Source of the DNA: Candidatus Sulfotelmatobacter sp.
GTDB taxonomy: Bacteria > Acidobacteriota > Terriglobia > Terriglobales > Acidobacteriaceae
Assembly: GCA_030040965.1 (NCBI GenBank)
Contig: JASHOT010000348.1
Location: 1 to 32,260, forward strand
Direction of reading: 5' to 3'
DNA: 32,260 nt
The translations under genes were made by a program, and so were the position numbers. This document shows positions 16,150 through 25,323 of this stretch, one piece after another; position 1 is the first letter of the stretch; every line of letters starts with the position of its first letter. The notes under the pieces are model-generated. The model had not been told where the DNA came from. It did not search any database and saw nothing but the letters and a program-made list of their open reading frames with translations.

Positions 16150-19100
16150 ATGTCTCGATTGGGGCGTCCTTGCGGGCTACTGGCGGCATTGCTCATCTTG
16201 TTGAATCCGGCCCTTCACGCACAGATTGTCGACACCGGCACCATCACGGGTGTCGTGCGCGATAACTCGGGTGCGGTGATCGCCAGAGCGCAGGTCAGCA
16301 TTCGCAACACGGCAACCGGCATCACCAGCAATACTGTCACCGATTCGCAGGGGCTTTATGTCTCACCACCCCTCGACCCCGGGGATTACACAGTCGGGTT
16401 TGAAGCCCCGGGCTTCGGCAAGGTGCAGGAACACGTCAGGTTGGAAGTGGGCCAGCGCGCCGCCGCCGATGCCGCTCTGGCCATCGGCCAGGTGGCGACG
16501 CAAACTGTCACCGTGGAAGCCACAAACGAGTTGTTGGAAAGTGAGACTTCTACCGTTTCCAACCTGCGCACGGAAGAAGCTGTCAAAGACCTTCCTTTGA
16601 ATGGCCGCAACTTCGCTGAACTTCTGGGATTGGGTGCCGGTGTCGTACCCGCACAGACCCAGATCGTCAGCATTCCTTATACGCAACAGCGTGGCCCGTC
16701 CTCCTATGCATTTAATGGACTGCGCTATCAGGAAAACCGTCTGCTCCTCGACGGTATCGGCGACAACGAGAACCACAACGGACTTGCCGTCGTGATCTTT
16801 CCGCCGATTGACGCCGTGCAGGAATTCTCTGAGGAAACTACCGATGCCGATGCGCGGTATGGGCGCGGCAATGCGGGCACCATCAACCTGATCTACAAAT
16901 CCGGCACCAACAAGTTTCACGGTGAGCTTTTCGAGTTCCTCCGCAATTCTGACCTCGATGCCCGCAACTATTTCGACACGGCCGGCAAGCCGGGCTTCCG
17001 GATGAACGAATTTGGTGCCACGTTTGGCGGCCCGTTGTTCACCCGCCACGATCCGCGAACTTTCTTCTTCGCCGACTACTCCGGCCAGCGCACGCGGCAA
17101 GGGCTGACTTACGTCGACACCGTGCCCGATTTCACGCCGACCAGCACAGGTTACGATTTCTCGGCTTATCCGCAGGCCATCAAGAGCCCCTTGACCGGGA
17201 CTCCATACGCCAACAACTTCATTCCGCTAAACGACCCTGCGATTAACCAGACCGGCGCCAATATTCTCAACTTTTATCAGCAATACGCGTCTCCCAATAT
17301 CAGCGGAGCGACCACTGCCAACAACTTTCTTTTCAACCCGACGCGCTCGGTGACGGAAGACGCCTTCGACGTAAAAGTAGATCATCATTTTTCTGATGCC
17401 GATACCGCCTTCGTCCGCTACAGTCAGGCACGCGACAACATCGGGCAGCCCGGTGTGCTCCCTGTGCCGCTGGTCGGAACCGTGATCTGCGGCCCGGCCC
17501 AGGATCCTGCGCACCAGGCGGTGCTCAGCGAAACCCACATCTTCACGCCGACGACGATCAACTCTGCCCGCTTCGGTTGGTCGCGATTCTTCGTCTACGC
17601 AGAGAATTGGGATGCGGGGTTGCATCTTCCTACCCAGCTAGCGATTCCCGGAGTCGAGGTCGCCGGCAATCCAGCCTCAGATGGCCTGCCCGTGATGACC
17701 TTCGCCGGCGACACTGCGATCGGCGATGCGGGTAACAGTCCCACCAACATTGGAACCAACAACTATCAATTGGACGACAACGTCAACCTCGTCCGCGGCA
17801 AGCATTCGCTCGATCTCGGCGTCGAACTTGTCCGCCTCCAGTACAACATCTTTCAGACCGCGGACGAGCATGGCGACTTTTCATTCGGAACTGTATACAG
17901 CGGACTGGCCTGGACTGATCTGCTTTTTGGAGGGCCAAAAACGGGCGTCTACGCGTTCCCGAACGGCGCTCATGGTTTCGGTTTCCGGCAGGCGGACCTT
18001 TCCTTTTACGCGCAGGACAACTTCAAAGTCAGCAGCCGTCTCACTCTTAACCTTGGCGTGCGCTACGAAAACTTCCTCGGCTGGCCGTGGACCGAAGTCG
18101 AGAACCGCATGTACAACTTCGTTCCCTCGCTTTCGACGACCCAGTTGTTTCAGGTAGGGACCAACGGCGTTCCACGTAGCGGAGCAAACGGCAACAACCT
18201 GAACTTCATGCCACGCGTGGGATTTGCCTACAAAGTGACACAGAAAACCGTGTTTCACGCCGGCTTCGGACTTTACTATTCAGCACCGAACGTTACCAAC
18301 TCGAGTGGGCTTTCAAACAACGCTCCAGCCATCGATTATTGGGCATTTAACAACTCGGCGACTTACGGTGCCAATGCCGCCAATGGAAGTCCTTTTAACT
18401 ACGCCTCGGATGGTTTCGTTCACACGGCCGCGGCCAATGCGAACAATCTTCCGGAAGGACTGCCAGTTTTCGCGCAGGACCCAAGCGCCAAAACGCCCTA
18501 CAGCGAGCAGTGGCATGCAACTGTGCAGCGCGAAATCCTTCCCCAAACCACGCTGAGCTTCGCTTACGTCGGAACTCGCGGAATCCATCTCGACGACCTG
18601 GTCGACATCAACGCAGGTTCGCCCGGCACGACGAATGTAACTGTCAATCGCCCGTATCCATTCTTCGCACAGATCTTCCAGCTGCAGACCAACCAAATCT
18701 CCAGCTACAACGGTTTGCAGGTCACGGCGGAGCGGCGTGCGCGAGATCTGACATTCCTGGTTTCCTACAGCTACAGTCATGCGCTCGATGAAAACACAAA
18801 TAGCCCGGGTTCGCAGAACGCCACCGGCGATGCGATGAATCCCTACAATCTCCGCGCCGAATATGGAAATTCTGATCTCGACGTGCCCAACCGTTTCGTG
18901 GGCAGCGTGAATTACCAGTTGCCCTTTCAGACATCGAGCAAACTGAAGCCTGCCGTTGAGGGATGGCAAGTAAACGCCATCTTCAACTATTTCGACGGCC
19001 TGCCGTTTTCCATCGTTTCCGCGAACGGCGTTGGGGACGGTCTTACGCCGCGCGCTCAGCTGGTCTCGGGATATGACAATGGAGCGCTGCCCCCCAACAA

Positions 19101-19485
19101 ACGCACCTTGCAGGAGTGGTTCAACACCTCCGCCTTTGTAAGCATTCCTCTGACTGGATCACTGGCAAACGGACAATGGGGCGACTCGGGTCGCAATATT
19201 CTCCAGGGTCCCGGTACGAAGAACATCGACTTTTCCGTCTTCAAAAACTTCACAGTGACTGAAGGTAAGAATCTGCAATTCCGCGCCGAGTTCTTCAATC
19301 TGTTCAATACTCCGCAATTCAATAATCCGTCCGCGGTTGCCCCACAGCCCGCAGCGGGTAGCACAACGCTTGTTCCCAACATCACCGCTGGTTCGGCCTA
19401 TGGGACGATCGCTTCCGCTGGTTCACCCACAACATTCCAACGAATTTCGCGAGAGATCCAGCTCGCGGCAAAGTTCACTTTCTAG
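16150..19485 (+). CDS. TonB-dependent receptor, CarboxypepD_reg/Oar-like
   Basis: An 1111-aa outer-membrane receptor. Signal peptide at 1-25 (LLAALLILLNPALHAQ). Next comes a carboxypeptidase-regulatory-like beta-sandwich (about 28-108, GTITGVVRDNSGAVIARAQV ... GDYTVGFEAPGF). The plug follows from about residue 135 (TEEAVKDLPLNGRNFAELL), then a long beta-barrel with aromatic-rich strands that ends in AKFTF with the terminal Phe used for outer-membrane insertion. Such receptors import large or scarce substrates with energy from TonB-ExbBD; the ligand is not readable. AAAGG precedes the ATG. It is first in a same-strand run with a small membrane protein, a hydroxylase-family protein, a sulfatase and its maturation enzyme, which suggests a sulfated ligand. 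Its promoter carries an inverted repeat. Confidence 0.93.
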   Translation: MSRLGRPCGLLAALLILLNPALHAQIVDTGTITGVVRDNSGAVIARAQVSIRNTATGITSNTVTDSQGLYVSPPLDPGDYTVGFEAPGFGKVQEHVRLEVGQRAAADAALAIGQVATQTVTVEATNELLESETSTVSNLRTEEAVKDLPLNGRNFAELLGLGAGVVPAQTQIVSIPYTQQRGPSSYAFNGLRYQENRLLLDGIGDNENHNGLAVVIFPPIDAVQEFSEETTDADARYGRGNAGTINLIYKSGTNKFHGELFEFLRNSDLDARNYFDTAGKPGFRMNEFGATFGGPLFTRHDPRTFFFADYSGQRTRQGLTYVDTVPDFTPTSTGYDFSAYPQAIKSPLTGTPYANNFIPLNDPAINQTGANILNFYQQYASPNISGATTANNFLFNPTRSVTEDAFDVKVDHHFSDADTAFVRYSQARDNIGQPGVLPVPLVGTVICGPAQDPAHQAVLSETHIFTPTTINSARFGWSRFFVYAENWDAGLHLPTQLAIPGVEVAGNPASDGLPVMTFAGDTAIGDAGNSPTNIGTNNYQLDDNVNLVRGKHSLDLGVELVRLQYNIFQTADEHGDFSFGTVYSGLAWTDLLFGGPKTGVYAFPNGAHGFGFRQADLSFYAQDNFKVSSRLTLNLGVRYENFLGWPWTEVENRMYNFVPSLSTTQLFQVGTNGVPRSGANGNNLNFMPRVGFAYKVTQKTVFHAGFGLYYSAPNVTNSSGLSNNAPAIDYWAFNNSATYGANAANGSPFNYASDGFVHTAAANANNLPEGLPVFAQDPSAKTPYSEQWHATVQREILPQTTLSFAYVGTRGIHLDDLVDINAGSPGTTNVTVNRPYPFFAQIFQLQTNQISSYNGLQVTAERRARDLTFLVSYSYSHALDENTNSPGSQNATGDAMNPYNLRAEYGNSDLDVPNRFVGSVNYQLPFQTSSKLKPAVEGWQVNAIFNYFDGLPFSIVSANGVGDGLTPRAQLVSGYDNGALPPNKRTLQEWFNTSAFVSIPLTGSLANGQWGDSGRNILQGPGTKNIDFSVFKNFTVTEGKNLQFRAEFFNLFNTPQFNNPSAVAPQPAAGSTTLVPNITAGSAYGTIASAGSPTTFQRISREIQLAAKFTF

Positions 19486-19497
19486 CTTGGGAAAAAC

Positions 19498-19677
19498 ATG
19501 ACGATGACGCTAACTGACATGTGGTTACTCGCCAGGAAGATCGCGCTTGGAATTGTCATCTCGGTCGTGCCGTTGGCCATCCTCTCGGGAGGGTTGTGGC
19601 TTACGCACAGGCATGCAGATGGTCAGAGGCAAAAGCAACAAGCTTCATCGGGAAAGGTGGCGTCTCATGCAAATTGA
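19498..19677 (+). CDS. 59-aa single-pass membrane protein
   Basis: A short frame (three possible ATG starts at 19498, 19504 and 19519) encoding one clear transmembrane helix, IALGIVISVVPLAILSGGLW, followed by a charged tail (THRHADGQRQKQQ). It starts 12 bp after the receptor stop and its end overlaps the next gene start by 11 bp, so it fits the operon and could couple translation. The Shine-Dalgarno is weak (GGGA). I recognise no family. A role as a small partner of the receptor or of the membrane hydroxylase is inference from position. Confidence 0.5.
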   Translation: MTMTLTDMWLLARKIALGIVISVVPLAILSGGLWLTHRHADGQRQKQQASSGKVASHAN

Positions 19678-20725
19678 TTCAGAGGTGCGCGAAAGCATCT
19701 ACAAAGGCGTTTCCTTAAGTCTGTTGATTTATTCGTTGCCAGTTGCCCTGCTGTTTCTGACTTTTCTCTTTCGCGGCCAGCACCCGTGGACCAACCCGCT
19801 GTCGGCCAGTCAAGCCCGTTGGCTCGGCCAATGGAACGATTGGGGCATTACGGGCTTTATGGTGATCCTGGGTTTGTTCGAATTGGTCCTGGGCCTCTAC
19901 GACCGTGATCGGTGGAACGGGAATGAAAAGCTCACCGATCTTGTGTGCTTCGCCATTCCTCGCCTTGTTTTTCGGCCGTTCTTTACGTTCTTCAGCCTGA
20001 AAGTACTGCCAATCCTCTTCCCACACGCGAAGAATGTTTTCTCCTGGGTGCCTTTCTGGTGGGGATTCTTCATTCTCTGCATCGGAGACGACCTGACTCA
20101 ATATTGGTATCACCGTTTGCATCATCAACTGCCCTGGCTGTGGCGTTTTCATCGCACGCATCATTCGGCGCCCTATATGGGGATGTCGATGGCGAGCCGG
20201 CAGAATGCGTTCTACACGATCTTCTTCTCGCAAACATACGTTACCTCCGCGCTGGTTTATTTTGGCTTGGGCCCAGCCGCGCTGGTCGTGCACGCCACAA
20301 AAAGCATGATCACGACTCTGGCCCATTCCAGCATTCCGTGGGACAAACCTTTCTATCAGCATCGAGTTCTTCACCCGATTGCCTGGGTACTCGAACGTCT
20401 GATCTCCACTCCGGCGACGCACCACGCCCATCACGCCTCGACTACGGACGACGGTGTCGGCTACTACAAGGGAAATTTCGGAAACATGTTCTTTCTCTGG
20501 GACGTAATGTTCGGCACGGCGCACATCTCCCGCCAGTACCCCGCCGCTTATGGCATTTCGCACTATCAGGGCGATGAGTGGTACGCGCAACTGTTTTGGC
20601 CCGTCTTCAAGTCGAATGTTCCGGGCAGCGAGTTGGCAGCCAATGGACCGATGGTCAAAACAGACGCGATCGTCCGTTCAAATTCTTCTGAACCTCTTGC
20701 CGTGAATGAAGGCATTGCCGCATAG
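19667..20725 (+). CDS. Sterol desaturase/fatty-acid hydroxylase-family membrane protein
   Basis: A 352-aa integral membrane di-iron enzyme of the FA_hydroxylase family. The histidine clusters that bind iron are clear: HRLHH (149-153), HRTHH (162-166) and THHAHH (251-256). Hydrophobic segments at about 14-35, 60-78, 95-118, 127-143 and 183-210 are consistent with several membrane passes. Family members hydroxylate or desaturate sterols, fatty acids, carotenoids or alkylglycerols, using O2. The start at 19667 is chosen over 19547 because AAAGGTGG precedes it and the upstream frame is not protein-like there. It overlaps the small membrane ORF by 11 bp. The downstream sulfatase is 64 bp away. The substrate is unknown; a lipid or sterol-type compound is most likely. 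Confidence 0.88.
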   Translation: MQIDSEVRESIYKGVSLSLLIYSLPVALLFLTFLFRGQHPWTNPLSASQARWLGQWNDWGITGFMVILGLFELVLGLYDRDRWNGNEKLTDLVCFAIPRLVFRPFFTFFSLKVLPILFPHAKNVFSWVPFWWGFFILCIGDDLTQYWYHRLHHQLPWLWRFHRTHHSAPYMGMSMASRQNAFYTIFFSQTYVTSALVYFGLGPAALVVHATKSMITTLAHSSIPWDKPFYQHRVLHPIAWVLERLISTPATHHAHHASTTDDGVGYYKGNFGNMFFLWDVMFGTAHISRQYPAAYGISHYQGDEWYAQLFWPVFKSNVPGSELAANGPMVKTDAIVRSNSSEPLAVNEGIAA

Positions 20726-20789
20726 CTGTGCGAATCACAAATTTTAGAGCGAACCATCGCTGAGTGACTGAAACCAAATAGGAGCTGTC

Positions 20790-22664
20790 ATGAAAAAGAA
20801 CAGCATATTGAAGGTACTGACACTGGCATTACTACTCGCACCGAGTGCAAAGCTCGCGCTCCATGCGCAAGAGACGCAGCCATATCAAGGAGTGGTCGGC
20901 AGAACCCTGGCCCAATCAAAAGAATGGTGGCCGGAGCCCGTGAAGGCGCCTGCCGGTGCTCCAAACGTAGTTTGGATTCTCCTGGATGATGTGGGTTTTG
21001 GCGCAGCCGGAACATTTGGCGGACTTATCAATACTCCCACTTTCGACGCTCTCGCCGCCAACGGTCTGCGGTACACGAACTTTCATACGACCGCCATTTG
21101 TGCTCCAACCCGTTCAGCCCTATTGACTGGCCGAAACAGCGCTTCCGTGCACGTCTCCGGATTCTCACACACCGTTCTCTCCGCCGGATTTCCCGGATGG
21201 GACGGCAGGATGCCTGCGACGGCTGGAACCATTGCAGAAATTCTTCGTGACAACGGATACAACACATTCGCGGTTGGAAAATATGGCGTGACTCCGGACG
21301 AAGAGGCGACCGATGCCGGCCCATTCGATCATTGGCCAACCGGAAAAGGTTTTGACCACTTCCTCGGATTTCTTGGGTCGCAAACCGACCAATACAAGCC
21401 GGACCTGGTGGAAGATCAGGCTCATGTTCGTCCCGATGGTCGTCACCTCAGCGATCAGATCACCGACAAAGCCATCTTTTATATCGATCGCCAGAAAAAG
21501 GCCGCTCCCGACAAGCCCTTCTTTCTTTATTACGCTCCCGGCGCGACTCATGCTCCGCACCAGGTCGACAAATACTGGAGCGATCAATACAAGGGCAAGT
21601 TCGACAAAGGATGGGACGTTTACCGTGATGAGGTTTTTGAACGCCAGAAAAAGCTCGGCGTTATCCCGGCCGATGCGAAACTTCCCGATCGCAACCCAGA
21701 CATCAAAGCCTGGGATCAACTGTCCGCCGACGAGAAAAGGCTTTATGCGCGCTTCATGGAAATCTATGCGGGTTATCTCACATACACCGATTTTGAAGTT
21801 GGCCGTCTGATCAATCATTTGAAAGAGATCAACCAGCTGGACAATACGCTTGTCTTCGTGATGATCGGCGACAACGGCGCCAGCAAAGAAGGCACCTTGA
21901 ATGGAGACGTTGATCGCTCCTTTTGCTCCAAGAATTTAACGGAACAGGAACTGATTTCCTACAACTTGAACAAGATCGGTGAAATCGGCACCCCATCCGC
22001 AACTCAGGGTAACTACCCGCTCGGCTGGGCACAGGCGGCCAACACGCCCTTCAAGTTCTGGAAGCAGGATGCGAACAGCGAAGGCGGCACACGCAACCCG
22101 CTCATCATTTTCTGGCCGAAAGGAATCAAGGACAAAGGAGGAATCCGCACGCAGTATAGCCATGTGATCGATATCCTTCCGACAACACTCGATCTGGTAG
22201 GGATCAAGGCCCCCGAACAGATCAGAGGGATTCAACAACAGCCGATTGAAGGAACGTCCCTGGCTTATTCGATTGACGATGCCAAGGCTCCTTCTCATCA
22301 CACGCTGCAGTACTACTACATCTATGGTGCGAGGTCGATTTATCACGATGGATGGAAGGCTGAGTTGGCTTACCCAAACAGCTTCATTACCGGCAATGCA
22401 CAAAGCAAGCAGCCTTTTGATGAAAACGCCTGGGAGCTCTACAACCTGAACGAAGACTACACAGAGCGAATTGATTTGGCCAAGAAATATCCCGAGAAGC
22501 TGGCGGAGCTAAAGAATCTTTTCGAAGAGCAGGCAAAAGCTCATCATCTGTATCCCTACATCACTTGGGACGATGTGTATGCCGCACGAATTCACCGCAC
22601 CAAGGATTCCAAGCCGTTTTGCGATGCCGTGAAGGACGTAACTAAGACTGGCGAAGGCCAGTAG
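20790..22664 (+). CDS. Exported type I arylsulfatase
   Basis: A 624-aa sulfatase with a Sec signal peptide (residues 1-26, ending LALHAQ). The signature CAPTRSALLTGRN has C104 as the residue converted to formylglycine and R108 in place. Metal-binding D66-D67 (LLDDVGFG) and the later MIGDNGAS motif complete the calcium site. Type I sulfatases hydrolyse sulfate esters of aryl, sugar or steroid compounds; this long form belongs with arylsulfatases, not choline sulfatases, by eye. AGGAG lies 6 nt before the ATG. The formylglycine-generating enzyme follows 55 bp downstream, so maturation is encoded in the same locus. With the TonB receptor upstream it probably strips sulfate from an imported compound in the periplasm. 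Confidence 0.93.
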   Translation: MKKNSILKVLTLALLLAPSAKLALHAQETQPYQGVVGRTLAQSKEWWPEPVKAPAGAPNVVWILLDDVGFGAAGTFGGLINTPTFDALAANGLRYTNFHTTAICAPTRSALLTGRNSASVHVSGFSHTVLSAGFPGWDGRMPATAGTIAEILRDNGYNTFAVGKYGVTPDEEATDAGPFDHWPTGKGFDHFLGFLGSQTDQYKPDLVEDQAHVRPDGRHLSDQITDKAIFYIDRQKKAAPDKPFFLYYAPGATHAPHQVDKYWSDQYKGKFDKGWDVYRDEVFERQKKLGVIPADAKLPDRNPDIKAWDQLSADEKRLYARFMEIYAGYLTYTDFEVGRLINHLKEINQLDNTLVFVMIGDNGASKEGTLNGDVDRSFCSKNLTEQELISYNLNKIGEIGTPSATQGNYPLGWAQAANTPFKFWKQDANSEGGTRNPLIIFWPKGIKDKGGIRTQYSHVIDILPTTLDLVGIKAPEQIRGIQQQPIEGTSLAYSIDDAKAPSHHTLQYYYIYGARSIYHDGWKAELAYPNSFITGNAQSKQPFDENAWELYNLNEDYTERIDLAKKYPEKLAELKNLFEEQAKAHHLYPYITWDDVYAARIHRTKDSKPFCDAVKDVTKTGEGQ

Positions 22665-22719
22665 TTTCGCTCAAATTATGGCGATCGACATAGTCTGAGA
22701 ATCTAAAACGGTAAATTGC

Positions 22720-23859
22720 ATGAAACCAGCATCCACAAATCGCCGAACATGGGCCTGGACATGGCGCGTCCTGCTGGTTGCACTTGGTCTCTATGGGATC
22801 GCGCAAAATCGCGCAAGAGGAAGCCAAAGCGCGATTCCGCAGAGCAGCCCTCTCCAGTGCGATACGGGAGTTTCTCGTCGTTCGTTGCATGCGGCTTCCC
22901 GGCTCGCGACCGGCTCTGTTCTCTCCGCGGCCAAGGGCAATTCGAGCGGCGCTCCGGATGCCATGGTCTGGATTCCCGGCGGCCGCTTTTGGATGGGAAC
23001 CGAGCACACGGAAGATGCTCGACCGGTCCATCAAGTAGAAGTAAAAAGCTTCTGGATGGATCGCAACGATGTCACAAACGAGGAGTTTAGTAGGTTCGTC
23101 GAAGCTACCGCATACGTGACGATTGCGGAACGTCCACTGGATCCGAATGAATTTCCGAACCTTGCTCCCGAAGACCTGACTCCGGGCTCGGTCGTCTTCA
23201 CTCCGCCGAATCATCCGGTATCACTGCATGATCCGCTGGTATGGTGGAAGTTCATAAGAGGCGCAAACTGGCGTCACCCGGACGGCCCCGGCAGCGATCT
23301 AAGGGGAAAGGAACAATATCCCGTAGTTCAAGTTGCGTGGCCGGATGCGGTGGCATATGCGAAATGGGCCGGCAAGCGTCTTCCCACCGAGGCGGAGTGG
23401 GAGTTCGCTGCTCGCGGCGGACGTGATCGACAGGAATTTCCCTGGGGCGACGAGCTCCAGCCAAAAGGCCAGTGGATGGCAAACATCTTCCAGGGACACT
23501 TTCCCGACGCCAACACTGCCGAAGATGGCCACGCCGGCGTAGCTCCGGTAGCATCCTTTCCTCCCAACGATTACGGCCTGTATGACATGGCCGGCAATGT
23601 CTGGCAGTGGGTCTCTGATTGGTATCGTCCCGATTACTACGCGCTGCTTCAGCGGCAGGGTTCGGTCACAGTCAATCCCCATGGTCCGTCTGACAGCTTC
23701 GATCCACAGGAACTCGGCGTTCCCAAGCGTGTGCAAAAGGGCGGGTCTTTTCTTTGCACCGATCAGTATTGTGAGCGTTACATCACGGGATCTCGTGGCA
23801 AGGGAGATCCGGAGACGGCAACCAATCACATCGGTTTCCGCTGCGTGCGCGATCAGTAG
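22720..23859 (+). CDS. Exported formylglycine-generating enzyme (FGE/SUMF1 family)
   Basis: A 379-aa FGE-sulfatase-domain protein. FGE oxidises the sulfatase active-site Cys to formylglycine with O2 and copper. The domain runs from MVWIPGGRFWMG (about residue 85) to the C-terminal HIGFRCVRDQ. The two catalytic cysteines of true FGEs are present with correct spacing: GGSFLC346-TDQY-C351-ERY. This separates it from EgtB, PvdO and other SUMF1-fold proteins that lack the pair. KRLPTEAEWEFAARGG and YDMAGNVWQWVSDW are further hallmarks. Residues 16-28 (WRVLLVALGLYGIA) form a signal or anchor, so it probably works in the periplasm or at the membrane. Its neighbour is the likely substrate. No strong Shine-Dalgarno is seen, so translation may depend on the upstream gene. 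Confidence 0.92.
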   Translation: MKPASTNRRTWAWTWRVLLVALGLYGIAQNRARGSQSAIPQSSPLQCDTGVSRRSLHAASRLATGSVLSAAKGNSSGAPDAMVWIPGGRFWMGTEHTEDARPVHQVEVKSFWMDRNDVTNEEFSRFVEATAYVTIAERPLDPNEFPNLAPEDLTPGSVVFTPPNHPVSLHDPLVWWKFIRGANWRHPDGPGSDLRGKEQYPVVQVAWPDAVAYAKWAGKRLPTEAEWEFAARGGRDRQEFPWGDELQPKGQWMANIFQGHFPDANTAEDGHAGVAPVASFPPNDYGLYDMAGNVWQWVSDWYRPDYYALLQRQGSVTVNPHGPSDSFDPQELGVPKRVQKGGSFLCTDQYCERYITGSRGKGDPETATNHIGFRCVRDQ

Positions 23860-23975
23860 GTTGCGCTAACTTGTGAACTCGATTCTGGGCCATGGTGCAG
23901 ATAATCATGATGCGAAAGTTAAGAAAACAGGCTCGGCGAACTGTCAGATCGCGTAGTTATAAATGCCAAAATGAA

Positions 23976-23987
23976 GCCCCCTGGGGC
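23976..23987 (-). terminator. Weak terminator-like hairpin after DUF4199 gene
   Basis: GCCCC-CT-GGGGC, read on the minus strand, is followed by TTCATTTT, 18 bp beyond the DUF4199 stop. The stem is short and the loop too tight to form in full, so support is low. The region 23860-24005 between the convergent genes holds nothing else I can name. Confidence 0.25.
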
Positions 23988-24005
23988 GAACGGGCCGGAA
24001 CAGCT

Positions 24006-24554
24006 TCAAGATGCCGGCAAAGCCGATTGTTTCGGTTGCGATTGCGGCTTTCGCCGCAGAACCAACGCGGAGATGAGCGTGACGACGAGCCCAATCGGGA
24101 AGGGATCAACGAACGTCAGCGCTGCGTTGAGGAGTGGGTTTTTGTACAGCTCTTTGTATTTTCTCACCTGCTGAAGTTTTGCCTGGATGGCCGCGGGGCT
24201 CGCGCCTGACGCCGTGAGCTTCTCGACCAGATGAGCGCCATATTTATCCCAGAAATCAGGAAAGACGTTGTAATACAGAATCTCCCACGTCACGACATAG
24301 CAGATGCACGAAATCAGAGTAATGGAGATCCCAACGGCAAAAGCTTTCAAGAACGTAATCTGGCCGTTGCCGATGTTGTCGCGATATGACCGGATGCCGA
24401 AGAATACCAGCAAAAATGAGGCCACAATGCTCGTGTAGCCGAGGAACACACCCTGGTCAATGCCGATCCTGTCTGCGACGGGTATTGTGGCCACCATCAT
24501 CAGCGAGGAAATCGCGCCAGAGATCAGCCCAAAGGTTAGTACGGTCTTTCTCAT
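24006..24554 (-). CDS. DUF4199-like membrane protein
   Basis: A 182-aa protein with four hydrophobic segments at about 5-28, 37-55, 69-95 and 143-163. The pattern fits DUF4199: GLISGAISSLMM at the start, then the GYTSIVASFLLVFFGIRSYRDN block, then GQITFLKAFAVGISITLI. The segment between helices 3 and 4 (about 95-142) is charged and predicted soluble. Members are small inner-membrane proteins of unknown function. It lies 76 bp behind the exported unknown protein on the same strand and may be co-transcribed with it. The C-terminal tail is basic (RRKPQSQPKQ). No stronger functional statement is possible. Confidence 0.75.
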   Translation of the reverse strand: MRKTVLTFGLISGAISSLMMVATIPVADRIGIDQGVFLGYTSIVASFLLVFFGIRSYRDNIGNGQITFLKAFAVGISITLISCICYVVTWEILYYNVFPDFWDKYGAHLVEKLTASGASPAAIQAKLQQVRKYKELYKNPLLNAALTFVDPFPIGLVVTLISALVLRRKPQSQPKQSALPAS

Positions 24555-24630
24555 AGATCTCTTGATACTCGTATGTCTTAAATGCTTTTATCCATTTTCG
24601 CCATTTCAATGTCCACTTGCTCATCAGGTG

Positions 24631-25323
24631 TTAGCGAACAGCTGGGCTAGCCGGCGGCGTCGACGTCTTTGGGATGACCACGATGAGGTTATAGCCCGCT
24701 CCGGGGTGCGTCATCCCCAGGTAGTCCAGCTTCGCCAGGGATTCGTTGTCGAGCCCGATGTCTTCGGTCGTCATGTTCGGCGCATAAAACATCAGGTGCG
24801 GAGGAAAAATGCCGGTGCGCTGGTCAGTGATGGCGCTCAAGCGGTTCTCACTCGACATCATATAGAGGAATCCGGGCTTGCTGGGATACTTGTAGCGGCC
24901 TTCCTTATATCCACTAACGAAGTCTGCCTTGATCTCTTCCTCCGACTTACCGCTTATGCGCAGCTCTTCACCGTGCATGTAAACAGGCAAAAGAGTGCGG
25001 CTGCCTTCGGCGTCGAAGCACGCCGGCTCAATCGTCGTTTCTGTGGGCTTCAGGAAATGCCGGCCAACGAAGCAACTAAAGCCGTTGCTGCCTTCGCGCG
25101 CTTTCTCGTAGCCTTTGGGGCCCAGAACATAAACTGTGGCCTTGCTCGATACTTCGGCCGGGGCAGCGCTTTCGGCGAGTGCGATCTGCTGCTCACGTGG
25201 CATGGACGCGTCGAAAACCCTGGGAAGTTCTTGGGCCATTGCTCGAATGGGCGCAGCGCTTGAAAACAAGCCGATCGACAGGCTACCCGCAACAAAGACA
25301 TTGATCCAATTCATAGACTTCAT
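24631..25323 (-). CDS. Exported protein of unknown function
   Basis: A 230-aa protein with a signal peptide (about 1-31, ending AMAQ). I do not recognise the family. Visible features are two cysteines (C84 in GFSCFVGRHF, C102 in EPACFD) that could pair in the periplasm, and the segments SGYKEGRYKYPSKPGFLYMMS and GIFPPHLMFYAPNMT, which look conserved in style. The AAAGGAG ribosome-binding site sits 5 nt before the ATG. The start region is duplicated 28 bp upstream (see the repeat entry). It is probably co-transcribed with the DUF4199 gene behind it. Confidence 0.7.
   Translation of the reverse strand: MKSMNWINVFVAGSLSIGLFSSAAPIRAMAQELPRVFDASMPREQQIALAESAAPAEVSSKATVYVLGPKGYEKAREGSNGFSCFVGRHFLKPTETTIEPACFDAEGSRTLLPVYMHGEELRISGKSEEEIKADFVSGYKEGRYKYPSKPGFLYMMSSENRLSAITDQRTGIFPPHLMFYAPNMTTEDIGLDNESLAKLDYLGMTHPGAGYNLIVVIPKTSTPPASPAVR

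Noticed and set aside
20790-22664. Alkaline phosphatase or phosphonate hydrolase of the same superfamily
   Set aside because: The CxPxR signature with a cysteine and the neighbouring FGE indicate a sulfatase.
22720-23859. EgtB or PvdO-type SUMF1-fold protein
   Set aside because: The Cys pair with four residues between and the adjacent sulfatase fit a true FGE.
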